Of a stretch of DNA of 64,000 nucleotides, positions 53,555 to 61,103 are shown one piece after another. This DNA is from Thalassotalea euphylliae (GTDB lineage Bacteria > Pseudomonadota > Gammaproteobacteria > Enterobacterales > Alteromonadaceae), in the NCBI RefSeq assembly GCF_003390335.1, contig NZ_QUOU01000001.1, positions 868,001 to 932,000 of the forward strand, written 5' to 3'. Position numbers and translations under genes: made by a program. Every line of letters starts with the position of its first letter. Position 1 is the first letter of the stretch. The notes under the pieces were generated by a model. That model searched no databases and had not been told where the DNA came from. It saw only the letters and a program-made list of their open reading frames with translations.

Positions 53555-53827
53555 ATGCATAACGAGTTAGACGTTAAATACTGTTTGTCTGTGTTTAACA
53601 AGGTGCTAAGCGAAGGAGAAATTAGCGAAGGAGAAATTAGCGATGGCAAGCGCCATTGGCACGGGCTTGCTGCGTGGGCCGACTTCGATGGCTACACTTG
53701 CTATCTTGAGTTTAATCAGGTGGTGGTGACTTTACTCTTTCACGGCAAATATGCCGTCGACATGCCCAATGATGATGCTTGGCAGCAGTTTTTAAAGAAA
53801 ATTAATAGTTTACGTGGAAGCTTGTAA
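53555..53827 (+). CDS. Small conserved-looking protein (possibly DUF3630)
   Basis: A 90-residue protein without signal peptide. A variable segment at residues 19-31 consists of GEISEGEISDGK, produced by two perfect 15-bp units (53609-53638). The rest has a LAAWADFDGYTCYLEFNQVVVTLLFHGKYAVDMP core with mixed beta strands. It may belong to DUF3630, but I am not certain. It stands alone between divergent/convergent neighbours. Confidence 0.55.
   Translation: MHNELDVKYCLSVFNKVLSEGEISEGEISDGKRHWHGLAAWADFDGYTCYLEFNQVVVTLLFHGKYAVDMPNDDAWQQFLKKINSLRGSL
53609..53638 (+). repeat. Perfect 15-bp tandem duplication in a coding region
   Basis: AGCGAAGGAGAAATT occurs twice in direct succession (53609-53623, 53624-53638), with five bases of a third start. 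It encodes the duplicated SEGEI. Confidence 0.9.
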
Positions 53828-53920
53828 GCAAGTGCGTAAGGTTTCCACGCTTTTATGTTTTTCAGCTAGGTTTTTCAGTTAGCTTTTCTTTTCTCGCTTT
53901 ATATGGAGCGAGCTTCGCAT

Positions 53921-54670
53921 TTACCAAGGAATGGTTTTGTGCTGCCAGTCGAGGTAGCTCGCTTGTCCATCAAAAGCAACCTGGTGTTTGGCGGTCAATA
54001 GTTGCAATGCAACAAACGCCGGGGTAAACAATTTATCAGGGCGAACGTTACGCTGAAACGGTTTCGACAAGGGGGTATCGGTCGTGCCGGGATGGAACAA
54101 AATAAATTTTAATTGTTTCGCGCGGCGGCTACACTCAATCGCTAACGTCTTTACGGCCATGTTAAGGGCTGCTTTTGACATTCGGTAACTGTACCAGCCA
54201 CCAAGTGCATTGTCGCTAATGCTACCGATCCGGGCACTGAGGATCGTGATGTAACAAGGCTGCTGGTAATTTTCCAGCGCAGGGATAAGTGCTTGCAGCC
54301 AAAGGAGTGGTGTTAAAGTATTGGCATCAAATACTTGCTGAAGGCTTATCTGCGCTATCGCTTCCACTTTCTTTTCTGGCATAAAATCAGCGCCGTGCAG
54401 TACACCATTGCAAATAAAGATTTGCTCAAACACTTCATTTTCAGTCAATGTCGCTGATACGCGGTGAATTGCTGCTTCGTGATACTCAGTTTGATGCCAC
54501 TCAAAGTTGTCAGTAGCCAAGTAAGGGAGCAATACTTGTGGTAGTGATTGCCTTGACAGGGCAATCACGCGATGGTCACTTGCCAATAGCTGTTCAATGG
54601 TTGCCTGTGCAATTGCACTACTGGCGCCTATCACCAATGTTGCCTTCTTGTGTATGCTTGTTTTATTCAC
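53921..54670 (-). CDS. Short-chain dehydrogenase/reductase
   Basis: A 249-residue SDR-family oxidoreductase. The cofactor motif is LVIGASSAIAQATIEQL (Gly-x-Ser-Ser-x-Ile pattern), and the catalytic set is Tyr-x3-Lys in YSYRMSKAALNMA with the Ser in TILSARIGS. The C-terminal PGTTDTPLSKPF agrees with C-factor-like SDRs. The GTG at 54670 is chosen because GAGGGG lies 6 nt before it; the frame extends eleven codons further. It lies right behind the DCC gene, within one transcription unit. Confidence 0.82.
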   Translation of the reverse strand: MNKTSIHKKATLVIGASSAIAQATIEQLLASDHRVIALSRQSLPQVLLPYLATDNFEWHQTEYHEAAIHRVSATLTENEVFEQIFICNGVLHGADFMPEKKVEAIAQISLQQVFDANTLTPLLWLQALIPALENYQQPCYITILSARIGSISDNALGGWYSYRMSKAALNMAVKTLAIECSRRAKQLKFILFHPGTTDTPLSKPFQRNVRPDKLFTPAFVALQLLTAKHQVAFDGQASYLDWQHKTIPW

Positions 54671-54703
54671 CACTTTCCCCTCTCTACTAGCTATCCCTAC
54701 CAA

Positions 54704-55144
54704 CTATCTGTGCTTGCTGTCACTCTCAGTAAGGTGGGCATCGCTTTTAGTCTCTCTTGTGCACGAGTTACACTGTTCGCTTTGCTGCGTCAATTTGGCG
54801 TACAACCTTGAGATAGGATGACGGTACTTAGCGAAAATACGGTAGCCGAGCTTTGCCAAAGGGTTTATTAGGGGCCAAGTTAGCGGTCTAACCCAACGCT
54901 CTTTACCGACGAGACGCCAAGCGTGATAGATGACGTCAACCCCTGTGATAACTTCGGCGCCGAGTTTTGCGTGGATTATTTGCAGGGCGTGAAAACGATT
55001 AATGTCGGGAAAACGGTTGCCAAAGTCGCTTTGATGCAGATCTTCAAATTGAATATTACCTTGCGTGTCGCGCTTTGCCAAAGCATTGATTTCGCGAAGA
55101 CAAAGCGGGCAATTGCCATCGTAAAAAAGAATGAGTGTTGCCAT
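54704..55144 (-). CDS. DCC-family thiol-disulfide oxidoreductase (DUF393)
   Basis: A 146-residue thioredoxin-like protein of the DCC (DUF393) family, named for the DxxCxxC motif, here DGNCPLC near residue 8-14, and a downstream HVQVIHA-like helical region. The ATG at 55144 is chosen because the frame upstream would overlap the DUF3429 gene. The stop of that gene is 2 nt before it, so they are co-transcribed. Partner proteins are not known. Confidence 0.85.
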   Translation of the reverse strand: MATLILFYDGNCPLCLREINALAKRDTQGNIQFEDLHQSDFGNRFPDINRFHALQIIHAKLGAEVITGVDVIYHAWRLVGKERWVRPLTWPLINPLAKLGYRIFAKYRHPISRLYAKLTQQSEQCNSCTRETKSDAHLTESDSKHR

Positions 55145-55146
55145 GC

Positions 55147-55641
55147 TTAACGACCAATAAGCCCAAACATCGCAACGTGGCACGAAACGACAACTGCAGT
55201 AAGCACCACCCTTAGCATCTTGTAGCCAGCGGGTTTACCAGTAAATAACTGCCACTTAAACTCCAGTACGAGCAATAAACAAAAGCCTATCGCCAAGCCT
55301 CCTATTGCAATAGGAGTGGGGAGTAGCAAGCAAGCGAACGCAAGCAAGGTTATCACATTAGAAAATATACTGGCTGATTTATTGGTGACTTGATTCCCCG
55401 TAGCGAGTTCCTGTGTTTTGCCTTGAGCTGTCGCGCCAGTAGTTATGGCCTCGCCGTTAAGCCAAAGCGTGCCTGCCAAAAAACTCAAAATACAGGCACT
55501 GTAAGCGATAAAAAGTTGAACGGGTGAAATAGCCGGCAAAGTGATCCCTACACTGGTAAGAATTAGCGTGAAAACAAAAGGAATGAGGCCGAGGTAGCCG
55601 AGCGATGGCCAATTAAAAAAGTCTGTCATGGTTATTGTCAT
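55147..55641 (-). CDS. DUF3429 family membrane protein
   Basis: A 164-residue inner-membrane protein with about four or five hydrophobic helices (near 14-34, 42-62, 92-110, 112-130, 142-160) and a polar loop of Thr/Gln/Asn residues in the middle. The start LGYLGLIPFVFTLIL and SFLAGTLW are typical of DUF3429. It heads a three-gene unit with the DCC protein and the SDR. The joint presence of a membrane protein and a thiol oxidoreductase hints at envelope redox work, which is inference. Confidence 0.8.
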   Translation of the reverse strand: MTITMTDFFNWPSLGYLGLIPFVFTLILTSVGITLPAISPVQLFIAYSACILSFLAGTLWLNGEAITTGATAQGKTQELATGNQVTNKSASIFSNVITLLAFACLLLPTPIAIGGLAIGFCLLLVLEFKWQLFTGKPAGYKMLRVVLTAVVVSCHVAMFGLIGR

Positions 55642-55727
55642 GCTTGTGTTTATCCATCATGACCAACTTACGAAGCAAGTGGCGATCACGATTACAAGTG
55701 CTTGATGTTGTCGCAAAAGCTTAGCCC

Positions 55728-55765
55728 TGTTACCCGTACTCAGCATTGTTACCCGGACTCAAGGT
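55728..55765. repeat. 19-bp direct repeat upstream of the DUF2164 gene end
   Basis: TGTTACCCGTACTCAGCAT (55728-55746) and TGTTACCCGGACTCAAGGT (55747-55765) lie head to tail between the DUF3429 start and the DUF2164 stop. Confidence 0.65.
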
Positions 55766-55776
55766 CTTTACTATAA

Positions 55777-56031
55777 CTAACGTTCCGTGGGCATAATCAA
55801 CTCATCAACAGCGTCACTAATTAAGTCGACTTGTTGCTGCATTTTAAGTTGTGCCGCCGCCAGTCCTTGATTGTAAAAGTGTGGGGCAAATTGTTCGATA
55901 ACAAAGTCACATAAAAACTCAGCGTCGAAACCGCCGATGTCAATGCTCAGCTCATCGAGTAGGTAAGTGCTTAGCTGTTCAGTAAGGTGCTCTTTTTGTG
56001 CTTTAGAAAGAGTTTGCATAGTTATTTTCAT
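55777..56031 (-). CDS. DUF2164 family protein
   Basis: An 84-residue helical protein. It matches DUF2164 in LSTYLLDELSIDIGGFDAEFLCDFVIEQFAPHFYNQGLAAAQ (Phe/Tyr-Asn-x-Gly motif), with no signal peptide. Function unknown. It is divergent from the small membrane frame and iscX, sharing a spacer of about 120 bp. Confidence 0.85.
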   Translation of the reverse strand: MKITMQTLSKAQKEHLTEQLSTYLLDELSIDIGGFDAEFLCDFVIEQFAPHFYNQGLAAAQLKMQQQVDLISDAVDELIMPTER

Positions 56032-56149
56032 ATTGGGTAATGAGTTAATGAGAACTTATATATTAACTGTGAAATTATCGCTTTATACTAAGTTCACAAG
56101 TAATGTAAAAAATTTAATGCAATTTTCACAATCTTCATCACCTTGTTCC

Positions 56150-56275
56150 ATGCTCAAATACTTAAAGAAACTTTGGCACACCGACTGCCAATTTTGCCGT
56201 AAGTCTCGCTATTTCTTGTTATGGCTTATACTCATGTTAATCGCTGATTATTTCGTTTTTAAATTAATATTTTAG
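56150..56275 (+). CDS. Possible 41-aa membrane protein with CxxC, upstream of iscX
   Basis: A short frame beginning MLKYLKKLWHTDCQFCRKSR, with one CxxC, basic residues, then a hydrophobic segment (YFLLWLILMLIADYFVF). It ends 9 nt before the iscX ATG, whose SD (AGGAGG) overlaps its end. The position and composition are plausible for a real small gene, but no clear SD is seen before its ATG and I know no family. Confidence 0.4.
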   Translation: MLKYLKKLWHTDCQFCRKSRYFLLWLILMLIADYFVFKLIF

Positions 56276-56284
56276 GAGGTAGCC

Positions 56285-56485
56285 ATGGCATTGAAGTGGG
56301 TTGACTCGCTTGATATCGCTTTAGCACTGCTCGACGAGCACCCAGAAGTGGATCCTAAACAGCTTCATTTTCCGCAGTTGATGCAGTGGGTGATTGCGCT
56401 AGACGAGTTTGATGATGATCCCAACCGTTGTAGTGAGCGCATTCTTGAAGCCATTCAGCAGGCGTGGATTGATGAAGTTGATTAG
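56285..56485 (+). CDS. iscX: IscX, Fe-S cluster assembly accessory protein
   Basis: IscX, 66 residues, same length as in E. coli, an acidic partner of the cysteine desulfurase IscS that modulates Fe-S cluster assembly. Motifs: LKWVDSLDIALALLDEHPEVDPK, MQWVIALDEFDDDP and ILEAI..AWIDE. AGGAGG precedes the ATG. The stop TAG is completed by the first base of the adjoining MITE: its GATTAG uses G56485, the first base of the left terminal repeat. The rest of the isc cluster is not in the window. Confidence 0.95.
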   Translation: MALKWVDSLDIALALLDEHPEVDPKQLHFPQLMQWVIALDEFDDDPNRCSERILEAIQQAWIDEVD

Positions 56486-56748
56486 GGCGTGTTGATCTTT
56501 CAGGGTTGTTTTTGCAGCAGCCTGTTTGGGTTTTATACAAGGCGGCACTTGTGCAGTGTAGTCATTCTCCATAAATAAGTGCCAACACAGTAGAAAATTC
56601 AAACAGGCGCTGCCCTGCGGGTTCATCTAAACGCTTCCTGCTCATTGTTGCTCGCTTTTTACATAGAACGACTATGCGACAAAGCGAGCGTCGCGATCAG
56701 AAAGCGTTTAGATTGAACAAAATTCAATCTCGAAAGATCAACACGCCC
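56485..56748. mobile_element. 264-bp MITE with 17-bp perfect terminal inverted repeats
   Basis: GGGCGTGTTGATCTTTC (56485-56501) is an exact inverted match to GAAAGATCAACACGCCC (56732-56748). Flanks are TTA on the left and TAG on the right, consistent with a TA (or YTAR-like) target duplication. There is no ORF. The inside folds into two large hairpins; the second has GTTCATCTAAACGCTT (56621-56636) against AAGCGTTTAGATTGAAC (56702-56718), an inner CTCGCTTT/AAAGCGAG (56651-56658/56681-56688) and the core TAGAACGACTAT (56664-56675). Confidence 0.88.
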
Positions 56749-56760
56749 TAGTGCAAAAGC

Positions 56761-56808
56761 TTAGTTTGATACTTAATTTGATACTTAGCTTGGTACTTAG
56801 TTTGATAC
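56761..56808 (+). repeat. 12-bp tandem repeat, 4 units
   Basis: TTAGTTTGATAC, TTAATTTGATAC, TTAGCTTGGTAC and TTAGTTTGATAC follow each other without gaps, just after the MITE and 110 bp before maeA. Confidence 0.85.
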
Positions 56809-56917
56809 ATGGCGAGAAAATTGAACTTGACCCAATGGTCGGCTTTTTTGTTCGCTGTTCATCCTTTATACTCTCGCCCAATTTCGCCCCAACAAAATAG
56901 CTAACATTAAGGCAACT

Positions 56918-58609
56918 ATGACAACAGGTAAGAAAAGCCCACTATACATTCCATACGCTGGGCCAGCGCTTTTAGAAACCCCGTTATTAAACAAAGGCAG
57001 TGCGTTTAGCAAAGAAGAACGCGCAATGTTTAATTTAACTGGCTTAATTCCACCAAGTTACGAAACCATTGAAGAGCAAGCGGAGCGCTGTTATCAGCAG
57101 TTCAGTAGCTTTCACACCAACTTAAATAAACATATTTATCTGCGTAACATTCAAGATAAAAACGAAACCTTGTACCACCGTGTAGTGCAAGATCACTTAG
57201 AAGAAATGATGCCGATCATTTATACCCCAACGGTGGGGGATGCTTGTGAGCGCTTCTCTGATATCTACCGCAGTAACCGTGGCTTGTTTATTGCCTATGA
57301 AGAACGTGACCAGCTCGACGATATTTTGCGCAATGCCACTAAAAATAAAGTCAAAGTGATTGTCGTCACCGATGGTGAACGTATTTTGGGCTTAGGTGAC
57401 CAAGGTATCGGTGGTATGGGGATCCCAATTGGTAAGCTTGCCTTATACACCGCTTGTGGCGGTATTAGCCCTGCGTACTGCTTACCTATTACGTTAGATG
57501 TTGGCACAAACAACGAAAAACTGCTGAACGATCCTATGTACATGGGCTCAAGGCATCCGCGTATTAGCCAAGACGAATACAACGAATTTGTTGATATGTT
57601 TATTCAAGCGGTTAAACGCCGCTGGCCAAAAGTGATGTTGCAATTTGAAGACTTCGCGCAACCTAATGCCATGCCATTGCTTGAAAAATACAAAAATGAA
57701 ATTTGCTGCTTCAATGATGACATTCAAGGTACGGCATCCGTAACGGTAGGCACTTTACTGGCGGCATGTCGCACCAAAGGTGTGAAATTATCTGATCAAA
57801 AAGTCGTATTTGTCGGGGCAGGTTCAGCAGGTTGCGGTATTGCCGAGCAAATTATTAGCCAAATGATCAGCGAAGGTGCCGCACCGGCGCAGGCGCGAAG
57901 CCAAGTGTTTATGATCGACCGTTTCGGTTTATTAACCGAAGGCATGGGAGAGCTCAGAGACTTCCAACAAAAGCTTGTGCAATCTAAGGCGATGATCAGT
58001 AACTGGCAGATCGACGGCGAATTCGCGAGCTTACTGGAAGTAATGCACGGCGCAAAACCTGATATTCTCATTGGTGTTTCCGGTCAGGCAGGCTTGTTTA
58101 CAGAAGAAGTGATCAAGGCAATGCATAGCCACAATGCGCAGCCAATAATCTTTCCACTGAGCAACCCTTCTCGTCAGGTTGAAGCAACGCCGGAGCAGGT
58201 TATTACGTGGACTCAAGGTCAAGCTATTGTTGCCACAGGCAGCCCATTTAAGCCAGTTGAGTATCAAGGCGAGTTGTTCCCGATTGCACAATGTAACAAC
58301 AGCTATATTTTTCCTGGGCTAGGTCTGGGCGTGGTATCCGCGAATATCAGCCGTATTACCGACGAAATGTTGATGGTCGCTAGCGAAACACTTGCGCAAG
58401 CATCGCCATTGGCAAATACTGGTGAAGGTGAGCTACTGCCAGCCATTACTGAAATTGCTAACTTGAGTAAACGCATTGCATTTGCCATTGCCAAAGTCGC
58501 CTTTGAGCAGGGCTTAGCACTGGCGATATCTGATGAGCAATTAACGGCGAAAATTGAGCGCAACTTTTGGCAACCTGATTATCGCCAGTATCGCCGCATA
58601 AGCATTTAG
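56918..58609 (+). CDS. maeA: NAD-dependent malic enzyme
   Basis: MaeA (SfcA), 563 residues, decarboxylates malate to pyruvate with NAD. It contains LYIPYAGPALLETPLLNKGSAF, IIYTPTVGDAC, VVTDGERILGLGDQGIGGMGIPIGKLALY, QFEDFAQPNAM, the NAD motif FVGAGSAGCGIAEQI and FPLSNPSRQVE. Length is near E. coli MaeA (565 aa). It has a -10-like TATACT at 56867-56872, and a strong terminator after it. Confidence 0.97.
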   Translation: MTTGKKSPLYIPYAGPALLETPLLNKGSAFSKEERAMFNLTGLIPPSYETIEEQAERCYQQFSSFHTNLNKHIYLRNIQDKNETLYHRVVQDHLEEMMPIIYTPTVGDACERFSDIYRSNRGLFIAYEERDQLDDILRNATKNKVKVIVVTDGERILGLGDQGIGGMGIPIGKLALYTACGGISPAYCLPITLDVGTNNEKLLNDPMYMGSRHPRISQDEYNEFVDMFIQAVKRRWPKVMLQFEDFAQPNAMPLLEKYKNEICCFNDDIQGTASVTVGTLLAACRTKGVKLSDQKVVFVGAGSAGCGIAEQIISQMISEGAAPAQARSQVFMIDRFGLLTEGMGELRDFQQKLVQSKAMISNWQIDGEFASLLEVMHGAKPDILIGVSGQAGLFTEEVIKAMHSHNAQPIIFPLSNPSRQVEATPEQVITWTQGQAIVATGSPFKPVEYQGELFPIAQCNNSYIFPGLGLGVVSANISRITDEMLMVASETLAQASPLANTGEGELLPAITEIANLSKRIAFAIAKVAFEQGLALAISDEQLTAKIERNFWQPDYRQYRRISI

Positions 58610-58677
58610 TGTTTCATCCGCGCATAGCGCTATGTGTTTGATGCTATAGTAAAGCGGAAACGCTTGAGTGAAAAATA

Positions 58678-58714
58678 AAATCGGTAAACTTGATAAAAGT
58701 TTGCCGATTTTTTT
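58678..58714 (+). terminator. Rho-independent terminator after maeA
   Basis: AAATCGGTAAACTT (58678-58691) pairs with AAGTTTGCCGATTT (58697-58710) with one T-G, loop GATAA, then T-run to 58714. Confidence 0.88.
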
Positions 58715-58835
58715 ATTGGGACGCTCCAGCGACAGGGTATTATCCGGTCACAACAATATCATTAGGCATTTGCTTGTACTTGGTCTATAATCGCGCCCAA
58801 AATTTATACCTAAAGATAATTTAAGAGGCTTAATC

Positions 58836-59267
58836 ATGGCTATCGAACGTACTTTTTCTATCGTTAAACCAGATGCTGTTGCTAAAAACGTAATCGGTCA
58901 AATCTACAACCGTTTCGAAACTGCTGGTTTAAAAATCATTGCTTCAAAAATGGTTCACTTATCACAAGAGCAAGCTGAAGGTTTCTACGCTGAGCACAAA
59001 GAGCGTCCTTTCTTCGGTGCTTTAGTTGAGTTCATGACTTCTGGTCCTGTAATGGTTCAAGTATTAGAAGGTGAAGGCGCTGTTCTTAAAAACCGTGAAA
59101 TCATGGGTGCGACTAACCCAGCTGAAGCACTAGCGGGTACTTTACGTGCTGATTACGCGAACTCTATCGACGAGAACGCAGTTCACGGCTCTGACGCACT
59201 AGAATCAGCTGCTCGTGAAATTGCTTACTTCTTCACTGACGAAGAAATCTGCCCACGCACTCGCTAA
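58836..59267 (+). CDS. ndk: Nucleoside diphosphate kinase
   Basis: Ndk, 143 residues, equalises nucleoside triphosphate pools by phosphate transfer through an active-site His. The signature NAVHGSDALESA (His near residue 117) and KPDAVAKNVIGQIYNRFE are present. Standard length. A TATAAT at 58786-58791 with a GC-rich discriminator gives a likely promoter, although a -35 is weak. A terminator follows at 59402-59438. Confidence 0.97.
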   Translation: MAIERTFSIVKPDAVAKNVIGQIYNRFETAGLKIIASKMVHLSQEQAEGFYAEHKERPFFGALVEFMTSGPVMVQVLEGEGAVLKNREIMGATNPAEALAGTLRADYANSIDENAVHGSDALESAAREIAYFFTDEEICPRTR

Positions 59268-59276
59268 TTCTATTTT

Positions 59277-59387
59277 AAGCGTTGTGTAGCGCTCCCGTTC
59301 GTTGTCGTGATTACTCGGCAGAAAGGGCTCACGTAATATTCATACGCTGTGCGTTTCTTCCTAGAACGAAAACGCTACACTTAGCTT
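59277..59387. repeat. ~111-bp imperfect inverted repeat after ndk
   Basis: The ends share AAGC, GTGTAGCG (59284-59291) with CGCTACAC (59373-59380), and CGTTC with GAACG; mismatches lie between. The right arm contains TAGAACGA, part of the hairpin core motif of the MITEs. It may be a short non-autonomous element. Confidence 0.5.
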
Positions 59388-59401
59388 AAAAAGAGAATTA
59401 C

Positions 59402-59438
59402 AAAAAGGATTTTACTGATTTATCGGTAAAATCCTTTT
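59402..59438 (+). terminator. Terminator-like hairpin after ndk
   Basis: AAAAGGATTTTAC (59403-59415) is complementary to GTAAAATCCTTTT (59426-59438), loop TGATTTATCG. The T-run is within the stem end. Confidence 0.75.
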
Positions 59439-59486
59439 GCGTTAATAGTCAGCTAAAACAGTCTATTCGCTGTTTTAGTAATGGCT

Positions 59487-59568
59487 GGTAATGGTAAAGG
59501 TTTTCCCGCATGTCTAGGCAAAAGTGCCTAGCTAACACATTACTGACAAGAAAATCCTTACCATTACC
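59487..59568. repeat. 82-bp nested inverted repeat between ndk and rlmN
   Basis: Outer arms GGTAATGGTAAAGGTTTTC (59487-59505) and GAAAATCCTTACCATTACC (59550-59568) match at 17 of 19 positions. Inside, CTAGGCA (59514-59520) pairs with TGCCTAG (59525-59531), loop AAAG. No ORF. It is upstream of the rlmN promoter. Confidence 0.7.
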
Positions 59569-59599
59569 ATCGTATAGTGTCACTTCTGCCCATCACACG

Positions 59600-59628
59600 T
59601 TGTGAGTTATGGTGAAAAAGTGTACAAT
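59600..59628 (+). promoter_or_regulatory. Sigma70-type promoter of rlmN
   Basis: TTGTGA (59600-59605), 17-nt spacer and TACAAT (59623-59628), 40 bp before the rlmN ATG. Confidence 0.65.
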
Positions 59629-59667
59629 CTTGCGCCTTTAATTTTTGTCTGCTAGAGAATCTGATTT

Positions 59668-60825
59668 ATGTCTGAAGTGGTACAAGTGGCTGAACACACA
59701 GTCTCAAAAGTCAATCTACTAAATTTTGATCATCAAGGTCTACGTGAGTACTTTGAATCGATCGGTGAAAAGCCGTTTCGCGCCGATCAAATGATGAAGT
59801 GGATGTATCACTTTGGTTATGATGATTTCGAGAAAATGACGAACCTCAACAAAAAATTACGCGAAAAGTTAGCGCGTAATTGTGAGATTGTTGCCCCTGA
59901 AATCTCACAAAAGCAAGTGTCAAACGATGGCACGATTAAATACGCCTTAAAGCTTGAAAGTGGCCAAGAAGTTGAAACGGTTTGGATTCCGGAAAATAAC
60001 CGTGCGACTTTATGTGTTTCATCACAAGTCGGTTGTGCTTTGGAATGTAGTTTTTGCTCAACGGCGCAGCAAGGCTTTAACCGCAACTTATCAATGGCAG
60101 AGATCATTGGTCAGGTATGGCGCGTTGCCAACGACATTGGCGCCACCCGTATTGCTGGCACCCGCCCAATTACCAACATCGTGATGATGGGCATGGGCGA
60201 ACCGCTGTTGAACATGAAAAACTTGATCCCTGCGCTGGATACTATGCTTAACGACTTGGGTTATGGCTTGTCAAAACGCCGTGTCACGGTAAGTACTTCA
60301 GGCGTTGTACCAGCACTTGATATGCTGAAAGAGAAAATTGACTGTGCGCTTGCCATTTCAGTGCATGCGCCAACTAATCAGCTACGTGACGAGCTGGTGC
60401 CAATCAACAAAAAGTACCCACTTGAAGATTTTTTAGCGGCGTCTCGCCGCTATATCGATGGCTCAAAAGCACAAAAGGCGGTAACCGTTGAATACGTGAT
60501 GATTGATCACGTGAATGACAGCACCGAGCAAGCTCACGAACTTGCCCACGCATTGAAAGATACGCCGAGCAAAATCAACTTGATCCCATTTAACCCTTAC
60601 CCGGGCTCACCGTATAAGCGTTCAAGTAATTCGCGTATCGATCGCTTTGACAAAGTATTGCAGTCTTATGGCTTTACCGTGATCACTCGTCGTACGCGTG
60701 GCGATGATATTGATGCCGCATGTGGTCAATTGGCTGGCGACGTGCTTGATCGCACTAAGCGCACCGCGGCAATCGCTGCCAAACGCGGTGAGCCAGCAAA
60801 CGATATTGACGTAAAAGTGGTTTAG
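59668..60825 (+). CDS. rlmN: 23S rRNA / tRNA (adenine C2)-methyltransferase RlmN
   Basis: RlmN, 385 residues, radical SAM enzyme that methylates A2503 of 23S rRNA and A37 of some tRNAs. The [4Fe-4S] motif is C-x3-C-x2-C in ALECSFCSTAQQGFNR. N-terminal AdoMet-domain segment: FRADQMMKWMYHFGYDDFEKMTNLNKKLREKL; later MMGMGEPLLN, STSGVVPALDML, and the C-terminal mechanistic Cys in DIDAACGQLAG. Length standard. It heads the rlmN-pilW-rodZ-ispG cluster seen in Gammaproteobacteria. Confidence 0.97.
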   Translation: MSEVVQVAEHTVSKVNLLNFDHQGLREYFESIGEKPFRADQMMKWMYHFGYDDFEKMTNLNKKLREKLARNCEIVAPEISQKQVSNDGTIKYALKLESGQEVETVWIPENNRATLCVSSQVGCALECSFCSTAQQGFNRNLSMAEIIGQVWRVANDIGATRIAGTRPITNIVMMGMGEPLLNMKNLIPALDTMLNDLGYGLSKRRVTVSTSGVVPALDMLKEKIDCALAISVHAPTNQLRDELVPINKKYPLEDFLAASRRYIDGSKAQKAVTVEYVMIDHVNDSTEQAHELAHALKDTPSKINLIPFNPYPGSPYKRSSNSRIDRFDKVLQSYGFTVITRRTRGDDIDAACGQLAGDVLDRTKRTAAIAAKRGEPANDIDVKVV

Positions 60826-61103
60826 CCAAGCGGCTTTTATAAGTCGTTGATATAAGCTTTTTCACTGAGTTTATTTGTGAAGGCTGCATAGGTTCAGCGG
60901 TATCGAGCAAGCGGTTAAATATGGCTGATTTTATTGTCGCTTGGTACTGGTCAGTTGGTATAGGTATAGCTCGGTTGGTATAGCTTAGTTGGTCTTAGCT
61001 GGTATAGTATGATGAGTTTTTACCTTGGCAACCGCTTAGCCAACGTGGTTCAATAACAATAACAACGAAGCAATCTAAGCATACTGAGCAGACACAGCAA
61101 ATT

